The notes under the pieces were generated by a model. That model was not told the DNA's origin. It ran no database searches and worked only from the letters and a program-made list of their open reading frames with translations. From contig QAOA01007183.1 of NCBI GenBank assembly GCA_003255065.1, forward strand, positions 658,584 to 722,583: 64,000 bases of DNA, given 5' to 3'. Source of the DNA: Cercis canadensis (taxonomy: Eukaryota; Streptophyta; Magnoliopsida; Fabales; Fabaceae). This document shows, piece by piece, positions 61,571 through 64,000 of this stretch. Each line of letters begins with the position of its first letter. Within the stretch, counting starts at the first letter, position 1. The position numbers and the translations under genes were made by a program.

Positions 61571-63636
61571 ATGATGAGTTTCATCCTTGAGTATCTGAAT
61601 ATTAATGGGGCCACCCTTGTACTTGTTACCATACTTTGTATTTCTTATTACTATTTGTTTAGGAAATCTAAAGCAGGTCATCCCCCAAAAGCACCCGAAG
61701 CTGCGGGTGGGTGGCCCGTGATCGGTCATCTACACCTCTTAGGTGGCTCAGACCCACCCTACATAACATTAGGGGCCTTGGGTGAAAAGTATGGACCATT
61801 GTTCAGCATCAGAATTGGGGTGCACCCAGTTGTAGTGGTGAGTGGTTGGAAGCTAGCTAAAGAGTGTTTCACCACTCATGATGTCATTGTCACCTCTCGT
61901 CCCAAAACTACATCCGGTAAAATCTTGGGTTACGACTACCTTAATTTTGCATTCGCCCCTTACGGCCCTTTCTGGCGTGAAATCCGTAAGATAACAGCCT
62001 CAGAGTTATTCTCTAGTCGCCGAGTGGAATTGCTTAAACATATCAGAGTCTCTCAGATGCAGAGCTCGTTGAAAGAGGTTTACAGAGCATGCACCAAGAG
62101 ACAAGATGATTCGGCCAATGCAAGGTTGTTGTCGTTGGAGATGAAGCAATGGATTGGAGACATTAATATGAATGTGATGCTTAGAACAATAGCTGGAAAG
62201 CAATATTCCGGCATGAGTGCAGAGGCTAAGCGGTGCCGGAAGGCCTTTTCAGAATTTTTCCATTTGACTGCAGTGTTCCTTGTGGGTGACGCTGTTCCTT
62301 TTCTTAAGTGGCTTGATTTGGGTGGTCATGGCAAGGCCATGAAAAGGACAGCCAAAGAGTTGGACGCCATTCTCCAACAATGGTTACAAGAACATCGCCA
62401 AACAAGACACTCTGCGCATGCGTCTTCGGAATCTAAAACAAACCAAGACTTCATGGATGTGATGCTATCTGTATTTGATGGCGCTGATCTTGCTGGTTAT
62501 AATGCTGATACTGTCATCAAAGCCACCCTCACGGTATATAATCGAATTAATATATATGCTCATAAAACATTCCCTTTTGATAGCTGCTTTAATTTTTTTT
62601 TTTTTTGCCATAGATGAGTGTTTTAATTTAAATTTTACATTGGCCGTATATTATTTAAGATTTATAATTTAGTCTTGAAAATAATATAGAGACAATTATT
62701 GTTAGATTATATAAAACACAAAAAATTATAGGGGGATGACATGAAAAAAATAAATTAAATGGGTGATTCTAAAAATTGTTTTAAAAATTGCTTTTACTAT
62801 GATTGGTGACCCTTAGTCAATAATGAAAAACAAATTTAGAAACTTTGGTTTTAGTAATCACTCACTAAAAAACTTTTTTCTTTTTCTGTCACCCCCTTAT
62901 AATTCTTTGTGATTTGTGTGTGAGCAATAAATAATTATCTCAATAATATATAAAATTATGTCATATGTCTTCTTAAGTTCTTATTGCATATATATAATTA
63001 TATATATTGCAGACAATATTAGCAGGGGGAACTGATACTACAACAGTTACTATAATATGGGCACTCTCACTATTACTAAACCATCGTCATGCTTTGAAGA
63101 AAGCCCAAGATGAATTGGATTTGCATGTGGGTAGGGAAAGACTGGTGAATGAATCAGATTTCAGCAACTTAGTGTATCTTCAAGCCATAGTTAAGGAGAC
63201 ACTACGCTTGTACCCAGCTGGACCACTGTCTGGAATGCGTGAGTTCACAGAGGATTGCACCGTGGGGGGCTACCATGTTCCAGCAGGAACTCGCTTTATT
63301 TTAAATCTTTGGAAAATGCATAGAGACCCAAGCGTGTGGCCAGACCCTTTAGAGTTTAAACCAGAGAGGTTCCTGACCACCCACAAGGATATTGATATTA
63401 AGGGTCAGCATTTCGAGCTCCTTCCCTTCGGTGGTGGTAGAAGGGCATGTCCTGGCATCTCTTTTGGGCTTCAGATAACATACTTGGCTTTGGCTAGTTT
63501 CTTGCAGGCATTTGAGGTCACAACACCATCCAATGCCCCTGTAGACATGGATGCCACATTTGGAGTCACAAACGTCAAGACCAACCCACTTGAGGTTTTG
63601 GTCAAACCACGTTTATCTCCGTCTTCATATCAGTGA
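61571..63636 (+). CDS. CYP82: Cytochrome P450 of family CYP82 (CYP82D-like), gene 3 of the array
   Basis: Two exons (61571-62533, 63013-63636) join in phase 0 to 529 codons, 528 residues. The start [10 protein letters not shown] is preferred over an in-frame ATG 17 codons upstream because a TATA box lies at 61491. A membrane anchor (about 10-30) precedes [20 protein letters not shown]. The I-helix is [16 protein letters not shown], ExxR is KETLR at 383-386, PERF follows, and the heme loop [10 protein letters not shown] has Cys 467. Large stretches equal gene 2 at 56012 ([20 protein letters not shown], GGHxxxMK), so these two form a recent pair, with the same intron position as gene 1. Motifs are intact and it should be active; the substrate is unknown, probably a specialised metabolite oxidised at the ER. 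Confidence 0.93.
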
Positions 63637-63801
63637 AGATTAGTAAAAGGGATCATGTGACATCCTGTAAACCATAAAATAAAGAATAAGTGAAGACGAA
63701 TTATAGACTTACTGTCAATCTAAGATACAATATAAAATAAAAGATTAGATTGAATGTGAACTAGCCCATGCGTTACTGTGGTGGAAAATAATGTATGAAT
63801 A

Positions 63802-63842
<41 letters not shown>

Positions 63843-64000
63843 TTATTTTTTATTTTTTTTACTTAATTGTAGTTGTCATTTTTTGTCAGTGGAATATGAT
63901 TTTACAACATGAATATTTAAGTGATGTGCAAATAGAAGTACTCAAAGAAATAGCCTAAGCATGTTTCCCTTCAGTAGCAATATATCAATTTTTAAATCAC
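63637..64000. other. 3' flank of the third CYP82 gene
   Basis: AATAAA at 63678-63683, 42 bases after the stop, is the likely polyadenylation signal. Beyond it lies AT-rich DNA with a (TA)n run and no gene. Confidence 0.5.
63804..63839. repeat. (AT)n microsatellite
   Basis: Eighteen uninterrupted AT units followed by a T-rich tract. Confidence 0.9.

Overview
The window is nuclear DNA of a dicot plant. The genes have short GT-AG introns in AT-rich DNA, and the families are plant-specific: Dof, KANADI, REM-type B3, leucine-rich-repeat extensin, ent-kaurene oxidase and CYP82. Protein resemblance suggests a Citrus-like eudicot, but this is inference from memory. Nothing bacterial or viral is seen, and I recognised no tRNA, rRNA or CRISPR array.

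Layout from left to right. (1) 1-488, minus: N-terminal part of a thylakoidal processing peptidase, cut by the window edge. (2) 3.1-8.8 kb: a transposon-rich block. It holds a Tourist-like MITE and a long-terminal-inverted-repeat, Mutator-like element. The latter carries a three-exon fragment of a VIT/VWA-domain gene and a nested 532-bp element with a perfect 9-bp target duplication. About 1.95 kb of it appears twice around a single N. (3) 10.76-14.10 kb, plus: LHT8-type amino acid transporter. (4) 15.92-16.61 kb, minus: Dof factor. (5) 17.78-20.95 kb, minus: ent-kaurene oxidase. (6) 22.46-24.90 kb, minus: pollen-type LRR-extensin with a one-base frameshift in its proline-rich repeats. (7) 26.84-35.49 kb, plus: two tandem B3-domain genes. 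(8) 36.19-39.04 kb, minus: TMEM147 homologue. (9) 39-45.8 kb: long gene-free stretch. (10) 45.80-48.53 kb, plus: KANADI factor. (11) 52.02-63.64 kb, plus: three tandem CYP82 cytochrome P450 genes with one shared intron position.

The genes are mostly unrelated neighbours, as is normal for plants. The two meaningful clusters are the B3 pair and the CYP82 trio, both probably made by tandem duplication. Gene models were rebuilt by hand from splice signals, and each sums to a whole number of codons.

Seven isolated N bases occur. Four sit between direct repeats of the same sequence and three lie in or beside homopolymer runs. They look like unmerged contig joins, so tandem duplications touching an N should be treated as possible assembly artefacts.
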